47,229 nt of DNA, taken from assembly GCA_964539135.1 (NCBI GenBank), contig CAZIFG010000015.1, positions 1-47,229 on the forward strand. The letters run 5' to 3'. Positions 24,351-33,300 of this stretch are shown here, in pieces. The notes under the pieces were generated by a model. That model saw nothing but the letters and a program-made list of their open reading frames with translations. It did no database searches and had not been told where the DNA came from. Source of the stretch: CAZIFG01 sp964539135 (GTDB taxonomy: Bacteria > Margulisbacteria > Marinamargulisbacteria > GCA-2716485 > CAZIFG01). The stretch's first letter is position 1. Every line of letters begins with the position of its first letter. The position numbers and the translations under genes are program-made.

Positions 24351-25811
24351 ATGTATACTTTTCAAAAAATAGTCAGTTTTCGTCCTGTTTTTTCAAGCTG
24401 TAAAAGACGCCGCATAGATACAAGCCAAAGTGCGCCACTGCCAAAACTTCCAGACAGCATAGATAAACTTCCTTCTAATCAGATGCGCTTCCTTCAAGGA
24501 TTTGAGTCTCCGCCTATTACACCTTGCATATTTAATCTTATGCTGAGTCTCGCCCAGCAAATTACCTATTACAAATTGACATTTATTGAAGAGTCTTTAA
24601 TACGTAATAGCCTCCCCAAAGAGACCCTCCCTCAAGTAATTGAGTATATTGATTCTATTTTAGGGGGCGTTCCTGTTTTTTTTCTACACCAACGCGCTAG
24701 AGATATTCTCTTGCGTCTAGATACTAGCCCTCATTTTACGCCTGAACTCGAAAGTTCTATCCTTTGTGTTTATGCCAAAAGTTTGGGGATTCCCTACAAA
24801 AATATCCCCGTCCGCAGCGCTTTTTTACCCCCTCATCGACAGGATTATGTGCGCTTATTTGACCTTAGTAGAGGCTTATTTACACATAATCTAGAATCCA
24901 CTCCTTCTAGAGGCGGATACCCTATTAATAGTCTACATTCTTTTCTAACTTTATTTTATGCCTCTGGATTAGATGTCTTTAAACGCGCACCTTTAAATTT
25001 AGAGTTATTGATCTGTAGAACTATGCTTTTAACCGCTCACCATGAACTTCAGCATCTTAATATTTTTAATATCCATTCTTATTTTTCATTTTATATTCAA
25101 AATCCACTCTCGAAGGGAGGCCCCGTTCTTATACCTCTCTCGCATTTTGTGCCTGAATATTCAAATTCCCATTGCACCTATTTACTCCTCCATGGAGGGC
25201 TTGACGGTGGTTTTTTGGGAAATAGAGGATTCGGCTCAGAGTTTCATTACGCTTGTTATGCTTCCCCATCCCCAGGGGTCTTCTCTCGCAAAATAACGCC
25301 TTTCATTTTTTTTAATCTCCAAAAATCGCCTCTTTTGCCCTTTTTAAAAACTTTCTTAAGCTACTCCCCCCCCCTCCATACATTTGATGCTTTTAAAACT
25401 ATTCTTCAACAGACGAGCCCTTACCCACTCACACCTTTCAAGCCTAACCACCCAACCTTTTATCTTACCTACCAATCTCAACAAAAAGGCACCACCTGTT
25501 ATCTTCATAGTTTCAAACACATCTTATCCATGCTTTTTTCTAAACCAGACTATAATCTGATCATGACGGCCTGGCGAACACAAACCATTGATGAACTTAT
25601 GGCCCTTTATTCAAGATATGATTCTGCTTCTGAGAACGCTCGATCTATTTTAAAAGAGTTGAATCGGATTGAAACGACTCTCAGCGATTTCTTAAAGCTT
25701 AATCCTGACTTAAGTCCCGTAAATCCCAAAAAGTATCACAAATATAAAGAACTTCAAGAAACGGTATCGAAACTTAAATCCTTTCTCTTTTTAAATAAAA
25801 AGACCCCTTAA
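24351..25811 (+). CDS. Unrecognised 486-aa protein, possible cysteine protease
   Basis: I cannot assign a family. The N-terminus (SF pair, then CKRRRIDTSQS at residues 17-27) resembles those of the proteins starting at 63 and 21978. In the C-terminal third, QQKGTTC (residues 377-383) followed by YLHSF looks like the Gln/Cys active-site segment of clan CE (Ulp1/YopJ/ChlaDub-like) proteases. A His in SHCTYLLLH (H274) precedes it in the order His, acid, Gln, Cys expected for that clan. The 109-residue His-Cys spacing is longer than usual, so this is a hypothesis only. The C-terminus (about 400-480) is probably a helical coiled coil. A terminator overlaps the stop codon. Confidence 0.72.
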   Translation: MYTFQKIVSFRPVFSSCKRRRIDTSQSAPLPKLPDSIDKLPSNQMRFLQGFESPPITPCIFNLMLSLAQQITYYKLTFIEESLIRNSLPKETLPQVIEYIDSILGGVPVFFLHQRARDILLRLDTSPHFTPELESSILCVYAKSLGIPYKNIPVRSAFLPPHRQDYVRLFDLSRGLFTHNLESTPSRGGYPINSLHSFLTLFYASGLDVFKRAPLNLELLICRTMLLTAHHELQHLNIFNIHSYFSFYIQNPLSKGGPVLIPLSHFVPEYSNSHCTYLLLHGGLDGGFLGNRGFGSEFHYACYASPSPGVFSRKITPFIFFNLQKSPLLPFLKTFLSYSPPLHTFDAFKTILQQTSPYPLTPFKPNHPTFYLTYQSQQKGTTCYLHSFKHILSMLFSKPDYNLIMTAWRTQTIDELMALYSRYDSASENARSILKELNRIETTLSDFLKLNPDLSPVNPKKYHKYKELQETVSKLKSFLFLNKKTP

Positions 25812-25828
25812 AAAATGGGGCATTTTTT
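25804..25828. terminator. Bidirectional terminator between the 24351-25811 gene and purF
   Basis: CCCC (25804-25807) can pair with GGGG (25817-25820) around an A-rich loop. T runs follow on both strands (ATTTTTT on plus, TCTTTTTATTT on minus). It overlaps the stop codons of both convergent genes. Confidence 0.6.
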
Positions 25829-27293
25829 ATTTTTGGGCGTATAATTTTATTTTTCGGCTGCCTTCAAAGGTATCTTTTCCTTTGTTTTGAACTTTAATGG
25901 GATATTTTCCATCAAAACAAGCCGTGCAAAAATTTTTGGAAGAATGGGCTTTAATGGCCATTAACATGCCTTCTTGCGTTAAATAGCCTAAACTATCTGC
26001 CCCTACATACTCCATGATTTCTTGAATATTTTTTTTAGCTGCAATGAGCTTGCTGCGTTTGGGTGTGTCTATCCCAAAATGACAGGGAAATAAAATAGGC
26101 GGCGAGGAAATACGTAAATGGACCTCTTTTGCTCCCGCATCTCGAATGGCGGAAACACGTTGCCGAGAAGTCGTACCCCGTACCAAGGAATCATCCACAA
26201 CAATGACGCGTTTGCCTTCAATAACTTCTCGTATGGGGTTGAGTTTTATTTTGACCCCAAAATCTCGTATTTTTTGATCGGGTTGGATAAAAGTTCTGCC
26301 AATATAATGGTTTCGTGTCATGCCCAATTCATAGGGGATTCCAGACTCTTCCGCATAACCTAAGGCCGCACTGTTTCCAGAATCCGGAATGGCCATGACT
26401 AGATCACCCTCTATGGGATACTCCCTTGCCAATTGGCGCCCAAATTCTTTTCGCACACCGTGAGATGTTTCGCCAAAAACAATGCTATCGGGTCGTGCAA
26501 AATAAACATGCTCAAAAATACACATGGAAGGGGTTACTTTTTTGTCGAGAAAAAGAGAGGTAATCCCATTTTTATCGATATACACCATCTCACCGGGTTC
26601 AATTTCACGAATATACTCCGCCCCAATTAAGTCCAAAGCACAGGTTTCAGAGGAAACAACATATCCTTGCCCCAATTTACCCAATACTAAGGGCCTAAAT
26701 CCATTGGGGTCTCGCGCCGCTAGCAAATATTTTTCGCCTAGAGCTACTATAGAATACGCCCCTTCAATTTGACTTAAGGTGTGTTTGAATCGTGCCAGAG
26801 GTGTATCCCCTGGGGATCGAGACAATAAATGCAAAATAATTTCAGAATCTACGCTGGATTGAAAGAGAGCGCCAATTTTTTCAAGTTCTTTATAGATATT
26901 GAAGGCATTGGTTAGATTACCATTATGGGCGATAGCCACCTTCCCATGGGACATTTGGGAATACATGGGCTGAATATTATTGATATTATTGCCACCTGTT
27001 GTGCTATATCTCACATGCCCAATGGCAAAATCGCCTCTCAGGTGCTGTAAATTTTCGCTGTTAAACACTTCAGAGACTAACCCTTCTGCTTTTACTACAT
27101 AAAAATGTTTTTTGTTTTCTAACGATACAATCCCTGCACTTTCTTGACCTCGATGTTGTAAGGCGTATAAGCCGAGGTAGCATAATTTGGCAGCATCTTT
27201 ACAATTAAAAAGGCCAAAAACACCGCATTCATCCTGAAAATGGTCATCTATATCTATGTCGTTATCACAGCTTGAGTTAGGTTTTGTCATCAT
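25827..27293 (-). CDS. purF: Amidophosphoribosyltransferase (Fe-S type)
   Basis: PurF makes 5-phosphoribosylamine from PRPP and glutamine, the first step of de novo purine synthesis. Of 488 residues, the first 22 form a propeptide, and the nucleophile Cys23 lies in DECGVFG. The N-terminal Ntn glutaminase domain (with ALQHRGQESAGIVS) precedes the phosphoribosyltransferase domain with VIVVDDSLVRGTTSRQR. Four cysteines in MCIFEHVYFARPDS, FPCHFGID and FCTACFDGKYP match the 4Fe-4S ligands of the Bacillus-type enzyme. Two ATG codons are in tandem at the start. It stands alone and diverges from the nuclease-like gene at 27379. Confidence 0.97.
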   Translation of the reverse strand: MMTKPNSSCDNDIDIDDHFQDECGVFGLFNCKDAAKLCYLGLYALQHRGQESAGIVSLENKKHFYVVKAEGLVSEVFNSENLQHLRGDFAIGHVRYSTTGGNNINNIQPMYSQMSHGKVAIAHNGNLTNAFNIYKELEKIGALFQSSVDSEIILHLLSRSPGDTPLARFKHTLSQIEGAYSIVALGEKYLLAARDPNGFRPLVLGKLGQGYVVSSETCALDLIGAEYIREIEPGEMVYIDKNGITSLFLDKKVTPSMCIFEHVYFARPDSIVFGETSHGVRKEFGRQLAREYPIEGDLVMAIPDSGNSAALGYAEESGIPYELGMTRNHYIGRTFIQPDQKIRDFGVKIKLNPIREVIEGKRVIVVDDSLVRGTTSRQRVSAIRDAGAKEVHLRISSPPILFPCHFGIDTPKRSKLIAAKKNIQEIMEYVGADSLGYLTQEGMLMAIKAHSSKNFCTACFDGKYPIKVQNKGKDTFEGSRKIKLYAQK

Positions 27294-27300
27294 GGGAGGT

Positions 27301-27330
27301 ATTGTACAGTGTCCCGCTCAAAATAGTAAA
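27301..27330 (-). promoter_or_regulatory. Promoter of purF, apparently leaderless
   Basis: TTTACT (27330-27325) and TACAAT (27306-27301) on the minus strand with an 18-base spacer. The -10 box ends 7 nt before the first ATG. Confidence 0.6.
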
Positions 27331-27366
27331 GATGGGGGTGATCTGGTTCCTTTGCTTATTTTAGGT

Positions 27367-27372
27367 TAGACT
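27367..27372 (+). promoter_or_regulatory. -10 box of the DUF2779-like gene, apparently leaderless
   Basis: TAGACT ends 6 nt before the ATG at 27379. There is no clear -35 box. Confidence 0.4.
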
Positions 27373-27378
27373 TCTTTT

Positions 27379-28791
27379 ATGAGACGTCTTTCAGTCGATG
27401 ATTTTTTATTTTCCACCCGATGCCATCGACTTTTTTGGATGGACATTCAAGAACCTCACTCTCACTATCCCAATTATTTGGAAATTTCACCCGAAGAATT
27501 AACGGAACTTTTTAGACTTGCAGCGCTTTATTTATCGGATGAATCCCTCATTCCTCAGAAAAAAATACAGTACCCTGATTTTGATATTACCCTTGATTTT
27601 TCACGAGAAACCCACTCCAATAAGGGAAGGCCTAGCATTGAACTCTTGCTGCTTAAACCTGCCTTTCATGTGCGACGCAATCATCTGTTTGAAGCCAGTT
27701 TTTATCGAGAACTCTTGATACAACAGGGGTATCTCGTCAAAGATATTGGCATTCTCTACCTGAATGGCGCCTATATTCGCAAGCAAGACCTTTCTCTATC
27801 TGATTTTTTTACCTATGAGGTCATTACGCCTGATGTTGTCGCCCTTTCTAGCATGACACAATGGCACATTACTGAAATGTTACGTTTAAAAAATACCCCA
27901 ACCCTCCCTGATCCTTTTATGGCCCGGCATTGTTTTAAACCCGATCCATGTCCCTATTTTGACCAGTGCTGGTCTAAACTGCCACATCCCTCTATTTTAT
28001 CACTTGCGGATATGCCGCTTAAAGAAAAAATCCTGCATTACCACCAAGGCACTGTCTCTTATGCCACGATTTTAGAAACCCTGAATCTCTCCCCGACTCA
28101 AAAAATACAATTAGAGTGTGAGTCACTTCATCAAGCTTATCAAGACCTTCCTGTTCTTCAGGCCTTTTCTGCCCGCATGCAATATCCTCTCGCGTTCTTA
28201 GATTTTGAAGCTGCTCAATTTTCTATCCCGCCCTTCCAAGGCCTCCGCCCCTTTGAACAATTGGCTGTTCAGTTTTCAGTTCACCTTCAATCGCATTCTG
28301 GTGCAGATTTAGATCATCATGATTTTATTGCACCACCTTCTGAGACGCTTCAAGACCTGCTTTGTACCGCCTTTCTTAAGGCCTTGCCCGAATCCGGCAG
28401 CATTGTGGTCTTTAATGCCTCTCTTGAAGTCCAAACTTTACGACTTTGGATTAAATTGTTTCCTGAAAAAGAAGGCCTTTTACAACAGGCACTGGACCGT
28501 ATTGTTGATATTGCCCCTCTTTTCCAACGTTTTTCACTCTATGAGCCGGGTATGAATGGCAGACGCTCTTTAAAATCCATTGCTTCTGTTTTGTTTAAAG
28601 ATCTTTTTGAGTCTGATTTATCAGTTCCTGATGGCAAACATGCCGCCTTAGTCTATTCCCAACTCCAGTATGTTTCCGAGTCTGAATGGCCCCCTATTTT
28701 TGAAAATTTACGACTTTATAGCACACGTGACACGCTGATTATTGCCAAGCTCATTCAATATATTCAGGATCTGCTTCGCTCTCATTCATGA
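27379..28791 (+). CDS. DUF2779-type protein: Cas4/AddB-like Fe-S nuclease fused to an RNase-H-fold domain
   Basis: This 470-residue protein resembles the DUF2779 family. N-terminal half: C15 in STRCHRLFW and C185, C191, C197 in HCFKPDPCPYFDQCW form a one-plus-three cysteine pattern like the 4Fe-4S cluster of Cas4 and AddB nucleases. A YRELLIQQGY segment recalls their QxxxY motif. The PD-(D/E)xK acidic residues are not clear, so this half may be inactive. C-terminal half: LDFEAAQF (D275, E277) followed by acidic residues in VDIAPLF and STRDTLI is the pattern of a DEDD-type exonuclease fold. A DNA-processing role is inferred. It may share a transcript with the aminopeptidase downstream, which also has its own promoter. 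Confidence 0.8.
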   Translation: MRRLSVDDFLFSTRCHRLFWMDIQEPHSHYPNYLEISPEELTELFRLAALYLSDESLIPQKKIQYPDFDITLDFSRETHSNKGRPSIELLLLKPAFHVRRNHLFEASFYRELLIQQGYLVKDIGILYLNGAYIRKQDLSLSDFFTYEVITPDVVALSSMTQWHITEMLRLKNTPTLPDPFMARHCFKPDPCPYFDQCWSKLPHPSILSLADMPLKEKILHYHQGTVSYATILETLNLSPTQKIQLECESLHQAYQDLPVLQAFSARMQYPLAFLDFEAAQFSIPPFQGLRPFEQLAVQFSVHLQSHSGADLDHHDFIAPPSETLQDLLCTAFLKALPESGSIVVFNASLEVQTLRLWIKLFPEKEGLLQQALDRIVDIAPLFQRFSLYEPGMNGRRSLKSIASVLFKDLFESDLSVPDGKHAALVYSQLQYVSESEWPPIFENLRLYSTRDTLIIAKLIQYIQDLLRSHS

Positions 28792-28804
28792 GCTATGTTA
28801 CACT
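28775..28804 (+). promoter_or_regulatory. Promoter of leucyl aminopeptidase gene
   Basis: TTCGCT (28775-28780), 18 bases, TACACT (28799-28804), overlapping the 3' end of the previous gene. A Shine-Dalgarno AAGGAG precedes the ATG at 28837. Confidence 0.4.
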
Positions 28805-28836
28805 ACCTTAAAGATTATCACTTTAAGGAGTATTCC

Positions 28837-30294
28837 ATGTCTATAATGTCAAAATCTGTTTCTCTTTCTACTAAAGGATTGGAGTGTCTCATCGTTCCCT
28901 TCGTGTCTTCTACCGCTAAACTTCCCGCTGCACTTTCTGACATTAATACCTCGCTTAAAGGCTATCTTCATGCACAGGTTAAAAAAAATGCATTATCCCA
29001 AGAGGCACTGGCTATCACAGTTGTACCCACTTATGGGCTGATTTCCACGCCTCATCTTGTTTTGGTTTCTTTAGGAAGTGAGCCTGTTTTGAATACCTTT
29101 CGTCAAGCTGCAGGCGCTGCCATTCGTTCTGCCATGTCTTTAAGAGCCGATAAGGTTGGATTTTTATGTCATGACACGCTCTTGAAAGTCGTATCTGCTG
29201 CCAATATGGCTCAGACGCTTGCTGAAGGTGTTTCCATGGGATCCTATCAATTTTTAGACCATAAAAAGCCTTCCAAAACACCCCTTCAGGTCCCTAAATT
29301 TGTGTACATCCCGGGAAAATCAGATGCCATTCGTAAGGGCAGTGTTTTGGGCCACAGCACCGTTATTGCCCGCGACTTGGCAAATGCACCTGCGAATCAT
29401 TTAACCCCTGCTTTATTTTGTGACCGCATTAAAGCGCTCTTTAAGTCTACTGCTGTTTCGGTCAAAATCATCTCCAATGAACAGGCCAAAAAAATGGGCA
29501 TGAACGCGCTTGTTGCTGTGGGCCAAGGCTCAAGTAACCCACCTTGTCTCGCCATTTTGAGTTATGCCGGATCTAAAAAAGCGCCCATCGCTTTGGTTGG
29601 TAAAGGCGTCACCTTTGACAGTGGCGGCATTTCCATTAAACCCTCTGCGAATATGGAAGATATGAAAGGCGATATGGGCGGCGCAGCTGCTGTTGTGGGT
29701 GCTTTTTGGGCCATTTCTCAACTCCAACCTAAAAAACATCTTTTAGGGGTTATTCCCATTGCAGAAAATATGCCATCCGGTCATGCCACTCGCCCTGGAG
29801 ATGTCATTCAAGCCAAAAATGGAACCAGTATTGAAATTATTAATACAGATGCTGAGGGCCGTCTTATTTTAGCTGATGCCCTCTGTTACGCCATAGAGCA
29901 GAAGGCCAGTGCCATTGTGGATATTGCCACACTTACAGGTGCCTGTTCTGTTGCCTTAGGCTATGAATTTGCGGGTCTTTTAGGCACCTCAGACACCCTT
30001 AAAAAACAAATTCAAGATGCCAGTACCTCTACGGGCGAAGCGGTTTGGGAACTCCCCCTTCATGCTGAATTTAAAACCTATCTCAAATCGTCGGTTGCAG
30101 ATATTGCCAACGCCAGTAACATTCGTGCTGGCGGCACTTGTACGGGTGCAACATTTTTACAGCAATTTGTTGGGGATACGCCTTGGGCCCATATTGATAT
30201 GGCAAGCAAAATGAAAACCACTAAAACCTCTGGTTATGACGTTGCGGGCATGAGTGGTTTTGGCGCTCGGCTTTTGGCGACTCTTGTTCTTTAA
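28837..30294 (+). CDS. pepA: Leucyl aminopeptidase (family M17)
   Basis: M17 aminopeptidases are hexameric, two-metal cytosolic enzymes that remove N-terminal Leu and other residues during peptide turnover. The protein is about 485 residues. The N-terminal macro-like domain (about 1-160) precedes the catalytic domain with GKGVTFDSGGISIKP, the MKGDMGGAA segment and the signature NTDAEGRLILADAL, which supply the metal ligands (Lys, Asp, Asp, Asp, Glu). I chose the ATG at 28837 because AAGGAG lies 6 bases upstream. An in-frame ATG at 28795 overlaps the promoter. The PepA symbol is by family; a separate role in plasmid or operon regulation is not implied. Confidence 0.95.
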   Translation: MSIMSKSVSLSTKGLECLIVPFVSSTAKLPAALSDINTSLKGYLHAQVKKNALSQEALAITVVPTYGLISTPHLVLVSLGSEPVLNTFRQAAGAAIRSAMSLRADKVGFLCHDTLLKVVSAANMAQTLAEGVSMGSYQFLDHKKPSKTPLQVPKFVYIPGKSDAIRKGSVLGHSTVIARDLANAPANHLTPALFCDRIKALFKSTAVSVKIISNEQAKKMGMNALVAVGQGSSNPPCLAILSYAGSKKAPIALVGKGVTFDSGGISIKPSANMEDMKGDMGGAAAVVGAFWAISQLQPKKHLLGVIPIAENMPSGHATRPGDVIQAKNGTSIEIINTDAEGRLILADALCYAIEQKASAIVDIATLTGACSVALGYEFAGLLGTSDTLKKQIQDASTSTGEAVWELPLHAEFKTYLKSSVADIANASNIRAGGTCTGATFLQQFVGDTPWAHIDMASKMKTTKTSGYDVAGMSGFGARLLATLVL

Positions 30295-30319
30295 ATTGGA
30301 GCTTTAGCAAGAGTCCTAA

Positions 30320-33300
30320 TTATGAAATAATACAGGACCTCCAACCTTCTATTGGCAAGAGAGCTGTTTGGCTAGGCGCCCTTGCCGCTCTCGTCTGGGT
30401 TTCGACATCCTCGTCTTTAGATTTACCAACATCCTTGTCTTTAGATTTACCAACATCCTCGTCTTTAGATTTACCAGTTTCCACAGGAGGCTGGTCCTCT
30501 GTATGCCTAGATTCCGATACCCCCCCGCCTTTGGATTCATCTGTTTCCATAGTAGGCGGGGATTCTATCAGCTCCAACTCATTCGGTACAATGCCGATTT
30601 TTGGCTGTGATCTTGTTTGTTTGTGCGATTCTCCCCATAGACTAGCTCTCTCGGCTCTAATCCATTCTTTTGTGACCTCTGGCAGTCTTTGCATGACACT
30701 ATTTAAAAGCTCTGGGCTCTGTCTTGCTATTTTATGCACTAAGGCGCCCCCTGTGCAGGGTATCGCCAACACTTGATATATTTCATCCGGAGAACAGTAC
30801 CTCAAAATATCCAAAAAAATACTTCTATTTTTTTGAAATAAAACCCCAATTAAAGGGTCTCCATCTGTCAGTTTTACGCTTAAAAGGCTCTTTTTCTCTT
30901 CAAAGCGCTCACAAGTAAGGAGTATGGCATAAAGGGATAAAGCCTCTGTTTGGCAGGTTTCTTCTAAAAGGGTTTTTCCCGATTCTACCCTTTCCGTAAG
31001 CACTCGGTATTTTTCTTCAAATGATTTTGCTTTTAAATGGGTTACTAAAATAGGCCCTCGGCGTTCTATTTTATCAGGAATTCTCTTTAGGCAATAATTG
31101 CTCACTATTTCTTGTATATCTTCTTGAGTCTCCACTTGATGATGTTGATACAAAAACTGTCCCTGTTTATTTTGCATCTTTAAAATTTGATATTTCTCTT
31201 CTTTTGTTTGGCAGAATTTTAGTATATTTATAATTATACTGCCTTCTACAGTTGCCATCACATGCACCAGGGTGTCTTTTCCTAGACTATCCGCTAATAT
31301 GCTCTTTATCTCTTCAAAAGTGCAGTAATTTAAAAGAGACACTAATAACTTCGGTGATTCTTGGGCCAGTCTATCTATTATACGCTCTCCTGTATCCAAT
31401 TTTAGATTTAAAATATGCTGCCGCCCTCTAGAGGAGAGGAAATACAGTGTGTCTCTTAAAAGCCTAAGATGTCTATTAAGACAAAGATCTATTATCCGTT
31501 GACCTGATTCTTCTTTTCTTTCCAGAAACGCTATTTTTTCGTCTTCAAAGGGACACTCTTGTATTATACCTAGCAAGAATTTGGGATTCATATCCCAAAG
31601 CTTTTGAAATATATCCTTACCCTTTACTTTTAATGCCAGTATCTGGCTTCTTGTGCCTTTTTCTCTGCACGCATTGAGGGTTTGTATTATGTCTACCCTT
31701 CCTACTAAGGCGATCTCTTCAGATTGGCCTAAACCTAAAATTTGATATTTTTGAGCATCCCTTTGTTCTAGGATCCATTTTAAAAATAAATCCTTATGCG
31801 TTTCGTTTAATATCTTCCATATCGTATTTTTAGGTCCAGACTCTAATTTTAAAATTTCTAAAGCCTCTTCTTCATCACAACTTCTTAATATTTCTATACA
31901 TACATCGCCGTATTTTTGAGCAATACAATGTCCGACTTCATGCGTGGCAAGGAGTTTAAGCCGCTGTCCTTTTTTGGTATATAACTCTAAAATTTCTTTT
32001 AAGAGTGTCATATAATAGAGGTCTAAAATGTGTACGAGGGCCCTATCTTTAATTGGCACCTTTAATAAGGTTATGACTTCTTCTAGAGATTGACACTGCT
32101 TTACAATCTCCATAAACAAGCCTGGATGTCTGTCTAATATTTCTAAAACTAATTCTTCTAAGCCTGTATCCTTTATTGTTAAGATCTGTATTTTTTCATC
32201 GAGTGTGCGACAGTTTGTCAGTACGGCCCTTAAACTTTCAGGATTATATATTAACAATTCATGAGCCACTGTATACTCTTCTGAGATGATGACTGTACTT
32301 AAGTATTGGTTTTGTTCTGCCGCTTCAAACCTACTGATCCAATCTGCTACAAGGCTTCCCCCATACCGAATCAAGACCTGGATATTATCCATAAACATTT
32401 TTGGTGCTAATTCCGGATCCATATCTTCCAATGTCTTTAGGCTCTCCAAAATAAATGGACCTCGCACTTCAAGGGCTGCTACGCCTATAAAGTCTAGGTC
32501 TGTATGACTATTTCTATACTCTGCAATGGTTCCATTTCTTAAGAGTACCTGGGCACTTTCTATTTTATTCTGAACGGCGGCTATCATTAATGCCGTTTGA
32601 CCTTCACTATTGGGCAAATTAAGATGAATCATAACAGATTCATCCCCATGAATCCCTCTTAATGCCTCAAGGATGATTAAAAGACTGTCTTTAGATTTTA
32701 CTTTAAGCGCCTCCATCACCAGTGTATTCCCGTGAGAATCTACTTTATTTAAGAATCTTGCTTTTTTTGCTTCAGGAATGCCCTGGAGTGTCCGTGTAAT
32801 CATACGAGGATTTCCAGATTGGACGGCTAACATCAAGGGATTTTCATGGGCCGTTTCATTTTGTTCAAACGCTTCTATTAATATGCCTATCTGAGACGAG
32901 TCCTTATCCAAATGATCTACAAGCTCTACAGATCCCCCTATAATGGCATATCCTAAAAGTGTTTTTCCTAAACCATCTTGTTTTGTTAAGTCATATCGAG
33001 AAACGATAGGATCTGCTGCCTGTACTTTGAGAAATCCATCATAATTTCCCCATCGGGCCGCTTCCCCTAAAAGACCATGATTTAAGCCCTTAGACTTTAT
33101 CATCGCATCTAGCTCTACTACCCCTGTGACGTTCTCTTTAGCTCTCTCATCTCCTAAAAGAATTGCTCTAAAAGTTCTTGGATATTTTTCCGCTAAACTT
33201 AAAAGATTCCATATTAAATCCTGTGTTTCTTTTAGAGAAAGCAGCAAGCCCTCGCCTTTCTGAGATAAAATGCCTTTTTGAACCGCTTTTTCTATGAAGG

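Noticed and set aside
63..25811. Full-length homology between the proteins at 63 and 24351
   Set aside because: Beyond the first 30 residues I could not align them convincingly; only the N-terminal similarity is reported.
30405..30476. CRISPR-like array
   Set aside because: The units are directly adjacent without spacers and encode a protein repeat in frame.
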